A stretch of 39,473 bases of DNA from Tannerella sp. (GCA_031267935.1 JAIRYD010000096.1:1-39473); one strand, 5' to 3'. Shown: positions 6,116-16,160, numbered from the stretch's first letter. Notes: a model not told the origin generated them from the letters alone. Program-made: numbers and translations.

Positions 6116-8893
6116 ATGACCGTGAGAACAACACCTTTCCTCTTAATAACAATCGCCTGTATTGCAGGCGGCTGTATGCAACAACGCATATCCGTAGACG
6201 ACCTGCGCTGCGAATATCTGGTTTGTCCGGCAGGCATGGATGCAAACCGTCCGCGTTTCTCGTGGAAAATCATTGCCGGCGAAAGAAGCGTCTATCAGCA
6301 GGCCTTCCGGATTATCGTAAGCGATCACGAAGCTGATATCCGACGCCAAAACGGCAACTGCTGGGATTCGGAATGGAAAGAATCGGCACACACCGTCAAC
6401 GTGGAATATGCAGGTGTACCCCTTGCGAGCAACCGAACTTACTTCTGGCAGGTCAGCACCCGCATCAACGGACGGGAAATACGTAGCAAACCGGCCTCTT
6501 TCCATACGGGTCTGTTTCATCAGGAAGACTGGAAAGCGCAATGGCTCAGTACGGAAGAAAATATTCTGCATGAAAGCCCCCTGTTCCGGAAAACCTTTTC
6601 CATAGAGAAACAGATAAAAAGCGCTTTCGCGTACGCCACGGCGGCAGGTTTTTATGAGTTGCATCTGAACGGGCGGAAGGTGGGCGACGACGTGCAGCAT
6701 CCCGCCGTCACGGACTATCGCAAGACGGTGCTGTACTCCGTTTACGACGTGACCGACATGCTGGAAAAAGGTGAAAATGCCGTCGGCGTGATGCTCGGCA
6801 ACGGTGCGTACAGCATGCAGACTGTTGCGGAACGATACAGCTGGCACGATTCGAAGCCGACAGGCAATCCATGCTTCCTGCTGCAGATACACATCCTGTA
6901 CGGCGACGGCAGCGAAACGCTTGTCACCTCGGGCGAAGGGTGGAAATATACGACCGGCCCCGTCATTTTCAACAATATATACGGTGGCGAAGACTACGAT
7001 GCCCGCAGAGAAGTACCGGGATGGGCCTCTGCCGGGACGGACGACGCAGGCTGGCAGACGGCTGCCGTCGTGCCGGGACCGGGCGGAAAACTGAAATGGC
7101 AAAGCATCCCCGTCAAGGTGACGGAAACACTGACGCCTGTGACCCGAACGCATCCGTCGCCGGGTGTTTACCTCTTCGACCTCGGACAAAATATTGCAGG
7201 ATGGTGGCGCATCAGCGCCAAAGGGAAAACCGGACAGACGATTCGCGTACGCGGAGCGGAAACGCTTAACAACGCACTGTTTCCCAAACCGCTGGAAGAA
7301 GGCGACAGCCTGAGTGTCAAATTCAGATATCACTCTCACGTCTGGACGGACTATACGCTGAAGAGCGACGGCAGCGAGACGTACGAACCACACTTTTTTT
7401 ATACCGGATACCGTTACATAGAGGTAGTTACCGACGATTTGACCGACCTTGCGGAACTGAAGACCGAAGGACGGGTCGTCCGGTCCGCACTGGAAAACAC
7501 CGGCTCGTGGACCTCGTCCAACGATTTGCTGAACTGGATCCACAAGGCCGGACTGTGGGCGCAGAAGGGAAACCTGGTCGGCTATCCGACCGACTGTCCG
7601 CACCGCGAAAAGGGAGCATATACCGGCGACGGACAGGTGATTGCCGAAACATCCATGCACGATTTCGCCATGGCATCGTTCTACGATAAATGGCTTCACG
7701 ACATGCGCGACGCGCAAGAGCCGAACGGACGGGTTCCCAACACTGCGCCGACAATAGTTGGCGGCATGGGTGGCGGCGTGGCATGGGGAAGCGCCTGCAT
7801 CCTGATTCCGTGGTGGATGTATCATTACTACGACGATGTGCGGATACTGGAAACCTGTTATCCCATGATGAAAAAATACGTGGATTATCTGCAAAATCTG
7901 GCACGTGTCGATGCGAAACCCGAAGAACCGTATATCATCAACTATTTCGACGGATACTGGTATTCGCTGGGCGAATGGTGTTCGCCCGGACGCGGCGATT
8001 GTCCGAATCACGACGTGGTGAATACATTTTATTATTATTACGACGCACATCTGATGTCCCGCATTGCCGGTCTGCTTGGTCATCAGGATGATGCACGCCA
8101 GTATGTCGCGTTGAGCGATACAGTCGGGAAGGCATTTAACACACGTTTTTTCAATCCCGAAACATGCATCTACGGCCTGGACTCCGTCTACCAGACGTAT
8201 CAGTTGCTTGCGCTTGTCGGCAATCTCGTGCCCGAAGGAAGCGGCGACGCAGTGCTGAAAACCATCATTGACGATATACATAAGCATGATACTCATTTGA
8301 ATACAGGTATTATCGGGACAAAATACCTGTGGAAGGTACTGTCGGATGCCGGATACCACGACCTGGCGTACAGCGTGGTCACACAGGAAACGTATCCCGG
8401 CTACGGTTTCTGGAAAAACAACCATGCCACCACCCTGCTGGAGAAATGGGAAGGCACGGATTCGCATAACCATCAGATGTTCGGTGCCGTGACGGAGTAT
8501 CTATACCAGTATCTGGCCGGTATCCGTTCGCCGCTTCATACGGAAGAATCACGCGGATACAGGCACATCTGTCTGCAGCCCTGCATGCCCGACACGCTCC
8601 GGATGGTAGAAGCTTCGCTGCAGACCGTGGCCGGCACGATTGTATCCGGGTGGGAAAGACAGGATTCACGCTACGCATATCATGCGACGATACCGCCCAA
8701 TACGACCGCCACGCTTGAACTGCCGACAGACGGATTCGAACCGGCGAAGATCATCGAAGACGGCAGAATCGTCTGGCAGTACGGCGGATTTGTGAGCGGC
8801 GACCCGGGCATCCGCGAAATAAAAAACAACGGTTCACGCATCTGTTTATCGCTTGAATCGGGTACTTACCGGTTTATTGTAGAAAAAGAATAA
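6116..8893 (+). CDS. Alpha-L-rhamnosidase (GH78), lipoprotein
   Basis: The ATG at 6116 gives a lipoprotein signal peptide ending IACIAGGC, so the mature enzyme is probably lipid-anchored; the track start at 6080 has no such signal. The 925-residue product follows the GH78 plan: an N-terminal fibronectin-like domain, a beta-sandwich rhamnosidase N domain, an (alpha/alpha)6 barrel, and a C-terminal beta domain. The barrel contains the family motif DCPHREKGAYTGDG around Cys494 and Glu498, with conserved acidic residues, and a second conserved block WNNHATTLLEKWEG-like (KNNHATTLLEKWEG). It would remove terminal rhamnose from glycans. It lies 16 bases after the S41 gene and 12 bases before the DUF5916 gene. 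No SusC/SusD pair is nearby, so it is not in a classic utilisation locus. Confidence 0.9.
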   Translation: MTVRTTPFLLITIACIAGGCMQQRISVDDLRCEYLVCPAGMDANRPRFSWKIIAGERSVYQQAFRIIVSDHEADIRRQNGNCWDSEWKESAHTVNVEYAGVPLASNRTYFWQVSTRINGREIRSKPASFHTGLFHQEDWKAQWLSTEENILHESPLFRKTFSIEKQIKSAFAYATAAGFYELHLNGRKVGDDVQHPAVTDYRKTVLYSVYDVTDMLEKGENAVGVMLGNGAYSMQTVAERYSWHDSKPTGNPCFLLQIHILYGDGSETLVTSGEGWKYTTGPVIFNNIYGGEDYDARREVPGWASAGTDDAGWQTAAVVPGPGGKLKWQSIPVKVTETLTPVTRTHPSPGVYLFDLGQNIAGWWRISAKGKTGQTIRVRGAETLNNALFPKPLEEGDSLSVKFRYHSHVWTDYTLKSDGSETYEPHFFYTGYRYIEVVTDDLTDLAELKTEGRVVRSALENTGSWTSSNDLLNWIHKAGLWAQKGNLVGYPTDCPHREKGAYTGDGQVIAETSMHDFAMASFYDKWLHDMRDAQEPNGRVPNTAPTIVGGMGGGVAWGSACILIPWWMYHYYDDVRILETCYPMMKKYVDYLQNLARVDAKPEEPYIINYFDGYWYSLGEWCSPGRGDCPNHDVVNTFYYYYDAHLMSRIAGLLGHQDDARQYVALSDTVGKAFNTRFFNPETCIYGLDSVYQTYQLLALVGNLVPEGSGDAVLKTIIDDIHKHDTHLNTGIIGTKYLWKVLSDAGYHDLAYSVVTQETYPGYGFWKNNHATTLLEKWEGTDSHNHQMFGAVTEYLYQYLAGIRSPLHTEESRGYRHICLQPCMPDTLRMVEASLQTVAGTIVSGWERQDSRYAYHATIPPNTTATLELPTDGFEPAKIIEDGRIVWQYGGFVSGDPGIREIKNNGSRICLSLESGTYRFIVEKE

Positions 8894-8905
8894 GGGCAAA
8901 ATTTT

Positions 8906-11539
8906 ATGAAATACGTGTATTCACTTGCTTTCTGTATGATTTGCTTTTCGGCCCATGCACAACAGGATACGGTGATCCCATTCGACATGGCATATAAACG
9001 CCTGTATCGGATCACCAGGGTCGACGGCCTCCGTCCCGAAATAGACGGACGAATCGACGACGACTTTTGGCGCACGCAAGGCGTCTGGACGGAAAACTTC
9101 GTGCAGGTGACACCCTACGAAAGGCATCCCTCGTCGTCGCCCACCAGAGCCAAGCTTCTCTACGACGACAAATATATTTATGTAGCGGTATACTGCAAGG
9201 ACAACGAGCCCGGGAAAACGATCCGCTTCATCGGCAACCGCGACGACAATACGGTGGGCGACCTGATCAGCATCGCATTCGACACCTACCATGACTACCG
9301 CGCCGCGCCGGAGTTCAACATCAATGCAGGCGGCAGCAAGACCGACCTCATCGTGACCGACAAACTGAGCATCAATCGCAGTTGGAACGCCGTGTGGGAA
9401 GGAAAGACATACGTGAACGCGCAGGATTCGAGCTGGACGGCCGAACTGCGCATCCCCTTCAGTCAGCTGCGCTACAACCGCATATCGGAAGACGGACTGT
9501 GGGGATTGCATATCCGCCGCGTCATCCGCCGCAACAACGAAGTGCAGAACTGGAGCATGATTCCACTCAAAAACAACGGACACGTGTTCTCGTTCGGGAT
9601 CATGGACGGGATGGACAATTTGCCCAAATCCAAAAGCATAGAGATCATTCCGTATGTGATGGGCAAGTACCGGCTCGACCCGAAGATCGCAGGGAATCCC
9701 TACCGCAAGGAACGAATGTGGGAGCGCAATGCAGGTATCGACGCCAAATTCGGCCTGTCGGATTTCACGCTCGATCTGACCGTCAACCCTGACTTCGGGC
9801 AAATCGAACTCGACCCTTCGGTGATGAACCTGACGGCATACGAAACGTTTTACGACGAGAAACGCCCGTTTTTCCTTGAGGGTAAACATATTCTCGACTT
9901 TGCCGATGGCGGCGACATGATGTTCTACACGCGCCGCATCGGTGCCGCACCGTCGTACACGCCGACGGTCGACAACGTGAACAGTTTTGCCGAAACCAAG
10001 GGAAACGTGCCGATCCTCGGCGCGCTCAAACTGACGGGGACGAACCGTCACGGCGTGACCATCGGCGCAATACAAAGTCTTACCGCCCGTTCGACAGCCC
10101 GGGTGGCCCGCGAGGGCGCGGAAAGCCGCGAAACGGTCGAGCCGCTCACGAACTATACCGTCGCGCGTGTGCAGAAAAACTGGAAGGGAAACACGCTGCT
10201 GGGCGGAATGCTTACATCCGTCAATCGTTTCATGGACGAGGCGTACCTGAAGGACATCATGGTGCGCGACGCATTCTCGGCCGGTATCGACTTTACGCAG
10301 TATTTTGACAATCGCCTGTATTATATCGACATGAAGGGAATGTTCACTTCGTTGCAGGGCAGTCGCGAAGCCATCGCACGTCTGCAGAACAATCCCGTGC
10401 ACTACTTCGGCCGGGAATCGGCGACAGACTATCTCGGTGTGGACGAGACGCGCACGTCGCTCAACGGTACGGGCGGATACGTGCAGGCAGGACGGAAAGG
10501 GAATGCCCGGTGGGCATTTTCGGAAACCTTCGGCTGGTCGTCGCCCGGCTTCGACCTGAACGACGTCGGTTACCTCAAGCAGGCCGACATCCTGCAAAAC
10601 ACGTCCGAAATACAGTTTCGCCGCACAAACATCTGGACGATTTTCCGCACGAATACCGTCACGCTGACACAGAACAACCGATGGAACTACGGTGGAACAC
10701 CTGTGCTGAACACCGTCGGACTGACGTGGAAAACAATGTTTCTCAACCGCTTCGAACTGACGGCTGCGGAGACCTGCGCATGGAACTACCTCGACACCCG
10801 CAAACTGCGCGGCGGCCTCGACCTGCGATACGATCCCTACTACAACACGACGCTGACATTCAACACCGACAAGGCACAGCGCGTCGTATTCACACTGAAC
10901 TATCTGCACATGTACAATACCAACCGGATCAACCGTGAACAGACCGTTACCCCCGGCGTCGCTTTCCGCATGGGCAACCACGTCCATCTCTCCGGCGAGT
11001 TCACTTACAGCCACAATACCGACAACACGCAATATGTGGCTTTCCCTTTTGCATCTTCGTCCGTTTACCGGACGCCGGTCATGGGATACATGGATCAGAA
11101 AACATACGGACTGACGATGAAGCTGCAAATGAACGTCACACCCGACGTTTCGCTCCAGTTCTACGGTGCACCTTTCACGTCCACCGCCAAATACACCGAC
11201 TTCAAGATGGCAACCGATACCCGTGCACACACGATGACCGACCGCTACCGTACGTTCGCGCCTGAAGAAATAATCCTTCGGGACGGTTTCTATACAGTCA
11301 CGGACGGCGACCGGCCGACGTATCGTTTTGCCGATCCCGACTTCAATTTCAACGAATTTCGTTCAAATTTTGTCGCCCGCTGGGAATACCGCCCCGGCTC
11401 GACGCTCTATTTCGTCTGGGAACACCGCATGTCTAACCGTGAAAACCGCTACCTCCCCGCCTGGGACGACAATCTGGAACGCATGTTTTCCCTTCCTTCG
11501 ACCAATACTTTTATGGTGAAGATTAATTACTGGTTCTGA
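8906..11539 (+). CDS. DUF5916 outer-membrane protein with CBM9-like N-terminal domain
   Basis: The 877-residue product begins with a signal peptide (SLAFCMICFSAHAQQ). Residues about 30-230 resemble a family 9 carbohydrate-binding-like domain, with PEIDGRIDDDFW and LLYDDKYIYVAVYCKDNEP. The remainder matches the DUF5916 beta-rich region, with many alternating hydrophobic strands and a final aromatic residue (KINYWF) as expected for an outer-membrane barrel. The DUF5916 family is widespread in Bacteroidota and its role is not established. It follows the rhamnosidase by 12 bases and is probably co-transcribed, which would fit surface glycan handling, but this is inference. The 769-residue reverse ORF is a shadow. 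Confidence 0.87.
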   Translation: MKYVYSLAFCMICFSAHAQQDTVIPFDMAYKRLYRITRVDGLRPEIDGRIDDDFWRTQGVWTENFVQVTPYERHPSSSPTRAKLLYDDKYIYVAVYCKDNEPGKTIRFIGNRDDNTVGDLISIAFDTYHDYRAAPEFNINAGGSKTDLIVTDKLSINRSWNAVWEGKTYVNAQDSSWTAELRIPFSQLRYNRISEDGLWGLHIRRVIRRNNEVQNWSMIPLKNNGHVFSFGIMDGMDNLPKSKSIEIIPYVMGKYRLDPKIAGNPYRKERMWERNAGIDAKFGLSDFTLDLTVNPDFGQIELDPSVMNLTAYETFYDEKRPFFLEGKHILDFADGGDMMFYTRRIGAAPSYTPTVDNVNSFAETKGNVPILGALKLTGTNRHGVTIGAIQSLTARSTARVAREGAESRETVEPLTNYTVARVQKNWKGNTLLGGMLTSVNRFMDEAYLKDIMVRDAFSAGIDFTQYFDNRLYYIDMKGMFTSLQGSREAIARLQNNPVHYFGRESATDYLGVDETRTSLNGTGGYVQAGRKGNARWAFSETFGWSSPGFDLNDVGYLKQADILQNTSEIQFRRTNIWTIFRTNTVTLTQNNRWNYGGTPVLNTVGLTWKTMFLNRFELTAAETCAWNYLDTRKLRGGLDLRYDPYYNTTLTFNTDKAQRVVFTLNYLHMYNTNRINREQTVTPGVAFRMGNHVHLSGEFTYSHNTDNTQYVAFPFASSSVYRTPVMGYMDQKTYGLTMKLQMNVTPDVSLQFYGAPFTSTAKYTDFKMATDTRAHTMTDRYRTFAPEEIILRDGFYTVTDGDRPTYRFADPDFNFNEFRSNFVARWEYRPGSTLYFVWEHRMSNRENRYLPAWDDNLERMFSLPSTNTFMVKINYWF

Positions 11540-11592
11540 CCGGGATATGAGGATTCGTCACGCATCTTTCGGGAAAGAGGGAAGAACCGTTT

Positions 11593-12687
11593 CTAAAACA
11601 TCTCCATAAACCGGTCCATCTCTTCCGCATGCGCCTCAAGGCTTTGCAGTAGTTTGAACTGTGCCTTGCCACGAACGAGGTTGTGTTCGGGATAGTGTAT
11701 CTTGTAATAGGTATCGCCGTTGATGTAGTCGGTCAGGAAACGGACGGTTTGCATGTAGGTCAGCAAACGTCCGCCGTACGGCAGCATCCCGATTTCCAGA
11801 GGAGTGAGAAAATGTTTTGCCGTTTCCATATAACCGCGCGTGTAGGCCTTGAAGATGTCCATGTTCACGTAGACGCGGTCGAGGTTTTCGTCGTCTTCCG
11901 CGCCGGCATTGGCGCCGGTGCGGATAAAATCTCCGATGTCGGACAGGACAAAGCCCGGCATCACCGTATCCAGATCGATGACACACAATACCTGGTCGCT
12001 ATGCTCGTCGAACAGGATGTTGTTGACTTTCGTGTCGCAGTGGTTTGTCCGTTTTTTCAACTTCCCGGCGCGATACAGCTCTTCCTGCGCACACATTGCC
12101 GCCGCGCGTTTTTCTATCGCGTCGACCAGCTCTGCGATATTGTCCAAACGACCTGCGTGGTTGGCTTTTACGGCATCGCGAAACTGTTGCAGGCGAAATT
12201 CCATGTTGTGGAAATTGGGAATGGTTTCGCCCAGCGCGCCTTCGGGCAGGTCGGACAGCATCAACTGGAAATCACCGAAAGCCTTTCCCGCTTCGTATGA
12301 AAGTTTTTCGTTCACCCCGTCGTAACTCCGGCTGCGTGGAATCATCAGACACACACGCCAGTAGTTCTCTCCATCGAAATGATACGTGCGGCCGTCTGCG
12401 GTCGGGATGAGTGTCAGCACTTTGCGATCGATATCCGGTTCGCCGCGCGCTTCCAGTTTACGGCGTATGTGCGCCGTAACCGTTTGGATATTCAGTTGCA
12501 GCATCTCCACGTTTGTGAAAATGGCATGATTGATACGCTGGAGAATGTATTTCGCTTCGCCGTTTTCCATTGTGACTTTTAGCGTGTCGTTGATATGTCC
12601 GTTGCCGAACGCTTCGGCCTTGACAGGATTCCCGGCGAGTTCGAACACGCTGAGTACCTGCATGTAATCTTTGTTTTTCAGTTGCAT
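11593..12687 (-). CDS. APH-type phosphotransferase, N-acetylhexosamine 1-kinase-like
   Basis: This 364-residue protein belongs to the aminoglycoside phosphotransferase/choline kinase fold. The nucleotide-binding lobe has GNGHINDTLKV and AKYILQRIN. The catalytic loop is HCDTKVNNILFD, and the metal-binding aspartates lie in VIDLDTVMPG. This combination, with the TKxNN and DLDTVMPG wording, resembles N-acetylhexosamine 1-kinase (NahK) more than drug-resistance enzymes. It would phosphorylate an amino sugar at C1 in the cytoplasm, but the substrate is inferred. Database entries for Bacteroidota relatives are sometimes misnamed as mucin desulfatases. It is convergent with the DUF5916 gene, has its own promoter at 12728-12735, and is separated from rpmE2 by a terminator. 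Confidence 0.8.
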   Translation of the reverse strand: MQLKNKDYMQVLSVFELAGNPVKAEAFGNGHINDTLKVTMENGEAKYILQRINHAIFTNVEMLQLNIQTVTAHIRRKLEARGEPDIDRKVLTLIPTADGRTYHFDGENYWRVCLMIPRSRSYDGVNEKLSYEAGKAFGDFQLMLSDLPEGALGETIPNFHNMEFRLQQFRDAVKANHAGRLDNIAELVDAIEKRAAAMCAQEELYRAGKLKKRTNHCDTKVNNILFDEHSDQVLCVIDLDTVMPGFVLSDIGDFIRTGANAGAEDDENLDRVYVNMDIFKAYTRGYMETAKHFLTPLEIGMLPYGGRLLTYMQTVRFLTDYINGDTYYKIHYPEHNLVRGKAQFKLLQSLEAHAEEMDRFMEMF

Positions 12688-12727
12688 GATCCGTTAGTTT
12701 TTCCGTGTTTATAAAAAGTATATTATA

Positions 12728-12735
12728 CAAATGTA
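12728..12735 (-). promoter_or_regulatory. -7 promoter element of the NahK-like kinase gene
   Basis: The reverse strand reads TACATTTG, matching TAnnTTTG, about 41 bases before the start codon at 12687. Confidence 0.55.
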
Positions 12736-12782
12736 GGTGTTTTTCAATTCACGGCAAAATTTCGGGGGGATAAAAAGAAAGC

Positions 12783-12815
12783 TATCCGAAACGGCGCATA
12801 ACTCCGTTTCGGATA
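12783..12815 (-). terminator. Terminator of rpmE2
   Basis: A perfect 12-bp stem (TATCCGAAACGG with CCGTTTCGGATA) has a 9-base loop. Read on the - strand it is followed by a T-rich run (CTTTCTTTTTA). It lies 35 bases past the rpmE2 stop. Confidence 0.85.
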
Positions 12816-12849
12816 CCTTCCTTGTTTTTTTCGTCGATGTGGAAACGGG

Positions 12850-13104
12850 TTATTTCCTGACTCTGTTTCCGTAGCGGCTCATAAACTTGTCCACGCGCCC
12901 TGCCGTATCGACCAGTTTGGCCTTGCCGGTGTAGAACGGGTGCGAAGTATTCGATATTTCCAGTTTCACCAAAGGATAGGTGACCCCATCGAGATCAATG
13001 GTTTCTCTCGTCTTGATGGTGGAACGCGAAATAAATACATCCTCGTTGGACATGTCTTTGAACACGACCTGACGATAATTCTCAGGATGAATACCTTTCT
13101 TCAT
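12850..13104 (-). CDS. rpmE2: 50S ribosomal protein L31, type B
   Basis: I start at the ATG at 13104 ([11 protein letters not shown]), the standard N-terminus of L31; the track's 10 extra residues are upstream leader. The 84-residue product has the L31 features [28 protein letters not shown] and the basic tail YGNRVRK. It has no cysteines, so it is the zinc-independent type-B form, longer than the roughly 70-residue zinc-binding form. It is a component of the large ribosomal subunit near the central protuberance. It has its own TACCTTTG promoter and a strong terminator, so it is a single-gene unit. Confidence 0.95.
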   Translation of the reverse strand: MKKGIHPENYRQVVFKDMSNEDVFISRSTIKTRETIDLDGVTYPLVKLEISNTSHPFYTGKAKLVDTAGRVDKFMSRYGNRVRK

Positions 13105-13150
13105 TACTTTATCTTTTAAATTGTTACGTTTCAAAACTTCTTACGGGCGG

Positions 13151-13158
13151 CAAAGGTA
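13151..13158 (-). promoter_or_regulatory. -7 promoter element of rpmE2
   Basis: The reverse strand reads TACCTTTG, an exact TAnnTTTG match 47 bases before the rpmE2 ATG. Confidence 0.6.
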
Positions 13159-13253
13159 CGCAAAAACGATCGAACAACCATAAAAAATACGCTGTTTTTT
13201 TCGAGTGATGCAACTTTATGTTTTTTTATTAAGCAATGTTTACACATAATTGT

Positions 13254-13261
13254 TACCTTTG
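13254..13261 (+). promoter_or_regulatory. -7 promoter element of the aldolase gene
   Basis: TACCTTTG matches TAnnTTTG. It lies 40 bases before the ATG at 13301. A TTTA-containing segment around 13239 sits near the -33 position. Confidence 0.6.
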
Positions 13262-13300
13262 TACAGGTTTTATAATACATAATTAATTCGTAAACAGAAA

Positions 13301-14296
13301 ATGGTAAGTTACAAAGAATTAGGATTGGTGAACACGAAAGAAATGTTTGCCGGAGCGATTAAAGGCGGATACGCTATTCCGGCTTTTAATTTCAACAACA
13401 TGGAACAGATGCAGGCCATCATTCAGGCGGCTGTAGAAACAAAGTCGCCCGTGATTTTGCAAGTGTCCAGCGGCGCGCGCAAGTATGCCAACCAGACCCT
13501 TCTGCGTTACATGGCGGAAGGCGCCGTTGAATACGCGAAAGAATTAGGTTGTCCGAATCCCCAGATTGTGCTGCATCTGGATCACGGAAATACGTTCGAA
13601 CTTTGCAAGAGCTGTATCGATCTGGGATTCTCGTCGGTAATGATTGACGGGTCCCATCTTTCATACGAAGAAAACGTGGCGCTGACGAAACAGGTGGTCG
13701 AATATGCCCATCAGTTTGACGTGACGGTCGAAGGCGAACTCGGCGTGCTGGCCGGCGTGGAAGATGAAGTCTCCGCCGAACACCATACCTACACGCGTCC
13801 GGAGGAAGTGATTGATTTTGTGACAAAAACAGGTTGCGATTCGCTGGCCATATCCATCGGCACGTCGCACGGTGCAAACAAATTCAAACCCGAACAATGT
13901 ACGCTCAATGCCGACGGCGTACTGGTCCCTCCCCCACTGGCATTCGATATCCTCGAAGCCGTGGAAAAAAAATTGCCCGGATTCCCCATCGTGTTGCACG
14001 GCGCATCGTCGGTGCCACAGGAAGAAGTAGCCACCATCAACAAGTATGGCGGCGCACTGAAGGATGCCATCGGGATTCCCGAGGATCAGTTGCGCAGGGC
14101 GGCCAAATCGGCAGTCTGCAAAATCAACATCGATTCGGACAGTCGTCTGGCAATGACATCCGCCATCCGTAAAGCGTTTGCCGAATCTCCCGCGGAATTT
14201 GACCCCCGCAAATATCTGGGACCGGCTCGCGACAATGCAAAAAAAATATATATACACAAAATTGTGGATGTATTAGGCTCGAACAACAAATTGTAG
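13301..14296 (+). CDS. fba: Class II fructose-bisphosphate aldolase
   Basis: The 331-residue product is a complete class II (metal-dependent) aldolase. It shows the active-site block IVLHLDHGNTFE with the zinc-binding histidine and catalytic aspartate, the second conserved block VEGELGVLAGVEDEV, and the phosphate/zinc site around SIGTSHGANKF and VLHGASSVP. It splits fructose 1,6-bisphosphate into dihydroxyacetone phosphate and glyceraldehyde 3-phosphate in glycolysis and runs in reverse in gluconeogenesis. It has its own promoter and an 11-bp terminator and so forms a single-gene unit. Other sugar bisphosphates cannot be ruled out as substrates, but the full match and the size favour FBP. Confidence 0.93.
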   Translation: MVSYKELGLVNTKEMFAGAIKGGYAIPAFNFNNMEQMQAIIQAAVETKSPVILQVSSGARKYANQTLLRYMAEGAVEYAKELGCPNPQIVLHLDHGNTFELCKSCIDLGFSSVMIDGSHLSYEENVALTKQVVEYAHQFDVTVEGELGVLAGVEDEVSAEHHTYTRPEEVIDFVTKTGCDSLAISIGTSHGANKFKPEQCTLNADGVLVPPPLAFDILEAVEKKLPGFPIVLHGASSVPQEEVATINKYGGALKDAIGIPEDQLRRAAKSAVCKINIDSDSRLAMTSAIRKAFAESPAEFDPRKYLGPARDNAKKIYIHKIVDVLGSNNKL

Positions 14297-14315
14297 TCCG
14301 ATGATATGGCAGTAG

Positions 14316-14344
14316 GAAAGCCATCTCATGCAGATGGCTTTCTT
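14316..14344 (+). terminator. Terminator of the aldolase gene
   Basis: A perfect 11-bp stem, GAAAGCCATCT with AGATGGCTTTC, has loop CATGC. It is followed by a short T-containing tail 20 bases past the stop codon region. Confidence 0.8.
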
Positions 14345-14380
14345 ACGTTTATGAAAAAATGAATATTAAAAAAAAGGGTT

Positions 14381-16147
14381 ATGAAACAATTTTTCAAGAT
14401 GCTGTTTGCATCGATTATCGGCACTTTCATAGGTATTTTCCTCCTTGCAATCATGTTTGTGGCAGTGACGTACGCCGGCCTCAATTCCGCGTCCAAAGCC
14501 TCCTATATTCCCGGCGAAGATGAAAACATCCTTAAAATCTCAATGAGCGGGACAATCGATGATTATGCCGAAGAAAATCCGTTTTCCGCCTTGCTGGGCA
14601 ATGCCCCGGCGCTTTCGCTGAAAAGTATTCTGACCGCCATCGACCGGGCAAAAAACAGCGACGGCGTGAAAGGCATCTATCTGGATATCGGTTATTTTTC
14701 GACAGGAACGGCAAACGTGGACGCCCTGCGCCGCGCATTGAAAGATTTCAGGGAAGCAGGGAAATTCGTGGTGGCCTATGCCGACAACTATTCGCAGGGC
14801 GGTTATTATCTTGCATCGGTGGCCGACCACGTATACCTCAATCCCAAAGGTTTGTTGATGTTGCATGGATTTTCGTCCGAAACCATGTTTTACAAGGGAT
14901 TGCTGCAGAAGGCCGGGATTGAAATGGAAATATTCAAGGTCGGGACATACAAAGGCGCCGTCGAACCGTTCACCTCCGACCGTCTGAGCGATGCCAACCG
15001 GGAACAAATCACGTCATATCTGAACGGGATATGGGAAAATGTCGTAGAAGGAATAGCCGCCAGCCGCCACCTGGCAACGGCCGATATCCATCATTTTGCG
15101 AATGAAGGGTTGTTTTTTGACGACGCATCCGCCGCGGTGGAATGTGGCCTGATCGATTCGTTGATATACCGTTTCGAAGTCGAGACGCGTTTGAAAGAAT
15201 TGTCGGGACAAACGTCGGCAGAACTGAGATCGCTGAGTGTGCACGAAATGATAAAAGTCAAAATGTCGGAACGCAAATACAGAAATAAGATTGCAGTGGT
15301 TTATGCCGAGGGCGAAATACTCGAATCGACAGGTTCGTCGTATCTCGTTACGCAAAAGAATATTACGGAAAGCCTTGCCGACAAATTGCGCGAACTGGAA
15401 AAGAATGAGGAAGTGAAAGCAGTAGTCCTGCGCGTCAACTCGCCCGGCGGAGATGCCTACATCTCGGAACAAATCTGGCGGCAAGTAGCAAAACTGGACA
15501 AAAAGAAACCGGTCGTCGTCTCGATGGGCAGTATGGCCGCTTCGGGCGGATATTACATTTCCTGCGCCGCCCGCAAAATCGTGGCCGAATCAAATACCTT
15601 GACCGGTTCAATAGGTATTTTCGGTATATTCCCTAATATAAGCGGTTTACTTGGAAAGCTCGATTTGACGACCGATGTGGTGAAGACAAACAGGTATGCC
15701 GATTTGGGCGACATGTCCCGGCCGATGACGAACGACGAGCGCGTACTGATACAAGCCTACATTGAAAGAGGTTACGAATTGTTTCTCGCGCGTTGCGCCG
15801 AAGGACGCCACATGAGCCCGGAGGCTGTCGACAGCATCGCTCAGGGGCGTGTCTGGACGGGCGAACAGGCTTTGACACTGGGGTTAGTCGACGAACTGGG
15901 CGGGATTGATCGCGCCATCGAACTGGCCGTCGAACAGGCCAACATATACAATTATACATTAATATATGCACCGGTTTCGACAAATTCACTCAAGGATATG
16001 TTGCAACTGCAACTCAGGACGGCGAGAGTATCCGTGGCGAAAGAAGTGATAGGCGACGAGGACTATGAATTTGTCAGCCTGTTGCGGCAAATACGTACGA
16101 TGTATGGCGTCAAAGCACGTATCCCGTACGATATGAAGCCATTATAA
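14381..16147 (+). CDS. sppA: Signal peptide peptidase SppA, 67K type
   Basis: The 588-residue protein has an N-terminal membrane anchor (FASIIGTFIGIFLLAIMFVAVTY) and two tandem ClpP-like S49 domains, as in the long form of SppA. The catalytic lysine is Lys191 in TYKGAVEPF in the first domain. The nucleophile is Ser388 in GSMAASGGYYIS in the second. These are the two halves of the dyad shared across subunits in the E. coli enzyme. It degrades cleaved signal peptides in the inner membrane, with the active site on the periplasmic side. The lpxK gene follows after 13 bases and thiL after that, suggesting one transcript. No clear TAnnTTTG lies directly upstream; TACGTTTA at 14344 is close. Confidence 0.93.
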   Translation: MKQFFKMLFASIIGTFIGIFLLAIMFVAVTYAGLNSASKASYIPGEDENILKISMSGTIDDYAEENPFSALLGNAPALSLKSILTAIDRAKNSDGVKGIYLDIGYFSTGTANVDALRRALKDFREAGKFVVAYADNYSQGGYYLASVADHVYLNPKGLLMLHGFSSETMFYKGLLQKAGIEMEIFKVGTYKGAVEPFTSDRLSDANREQITSYLNGIWENVVEGIAASRHLATADIHHFANEGLFFDDASAAVECGLIDSLIYRFEVETRLKELSGQTSAELRSLSVHEMIKVKMSERKYRNKIAVVYAEGEILESTGSSYLVTQKNITESLADKLRELEKNEEVKAVVLRVNSPGGDAYISEQIWRQVAKLDKKKPVVVSMGSMAASGGYYISCAARKIVAESNTLTGSIGIFGIFPNISGLLGKLDLTTDVVKTNRYADLGDMSRPMTNDERVLIQAYIERGYELFLARCAEGRHMSPEAVDSIAQGRVWTGEQALTLGLVDELGGIDRAIELAVEQANIYNYTLIYAPVSTNSLKDMLQLQLRTARVSVAKEVIGDEDYEFVSLLRQIRTMYGVKARIPYDMKPL

Positions 16148-16160
16148 TCATAAAAATAAT

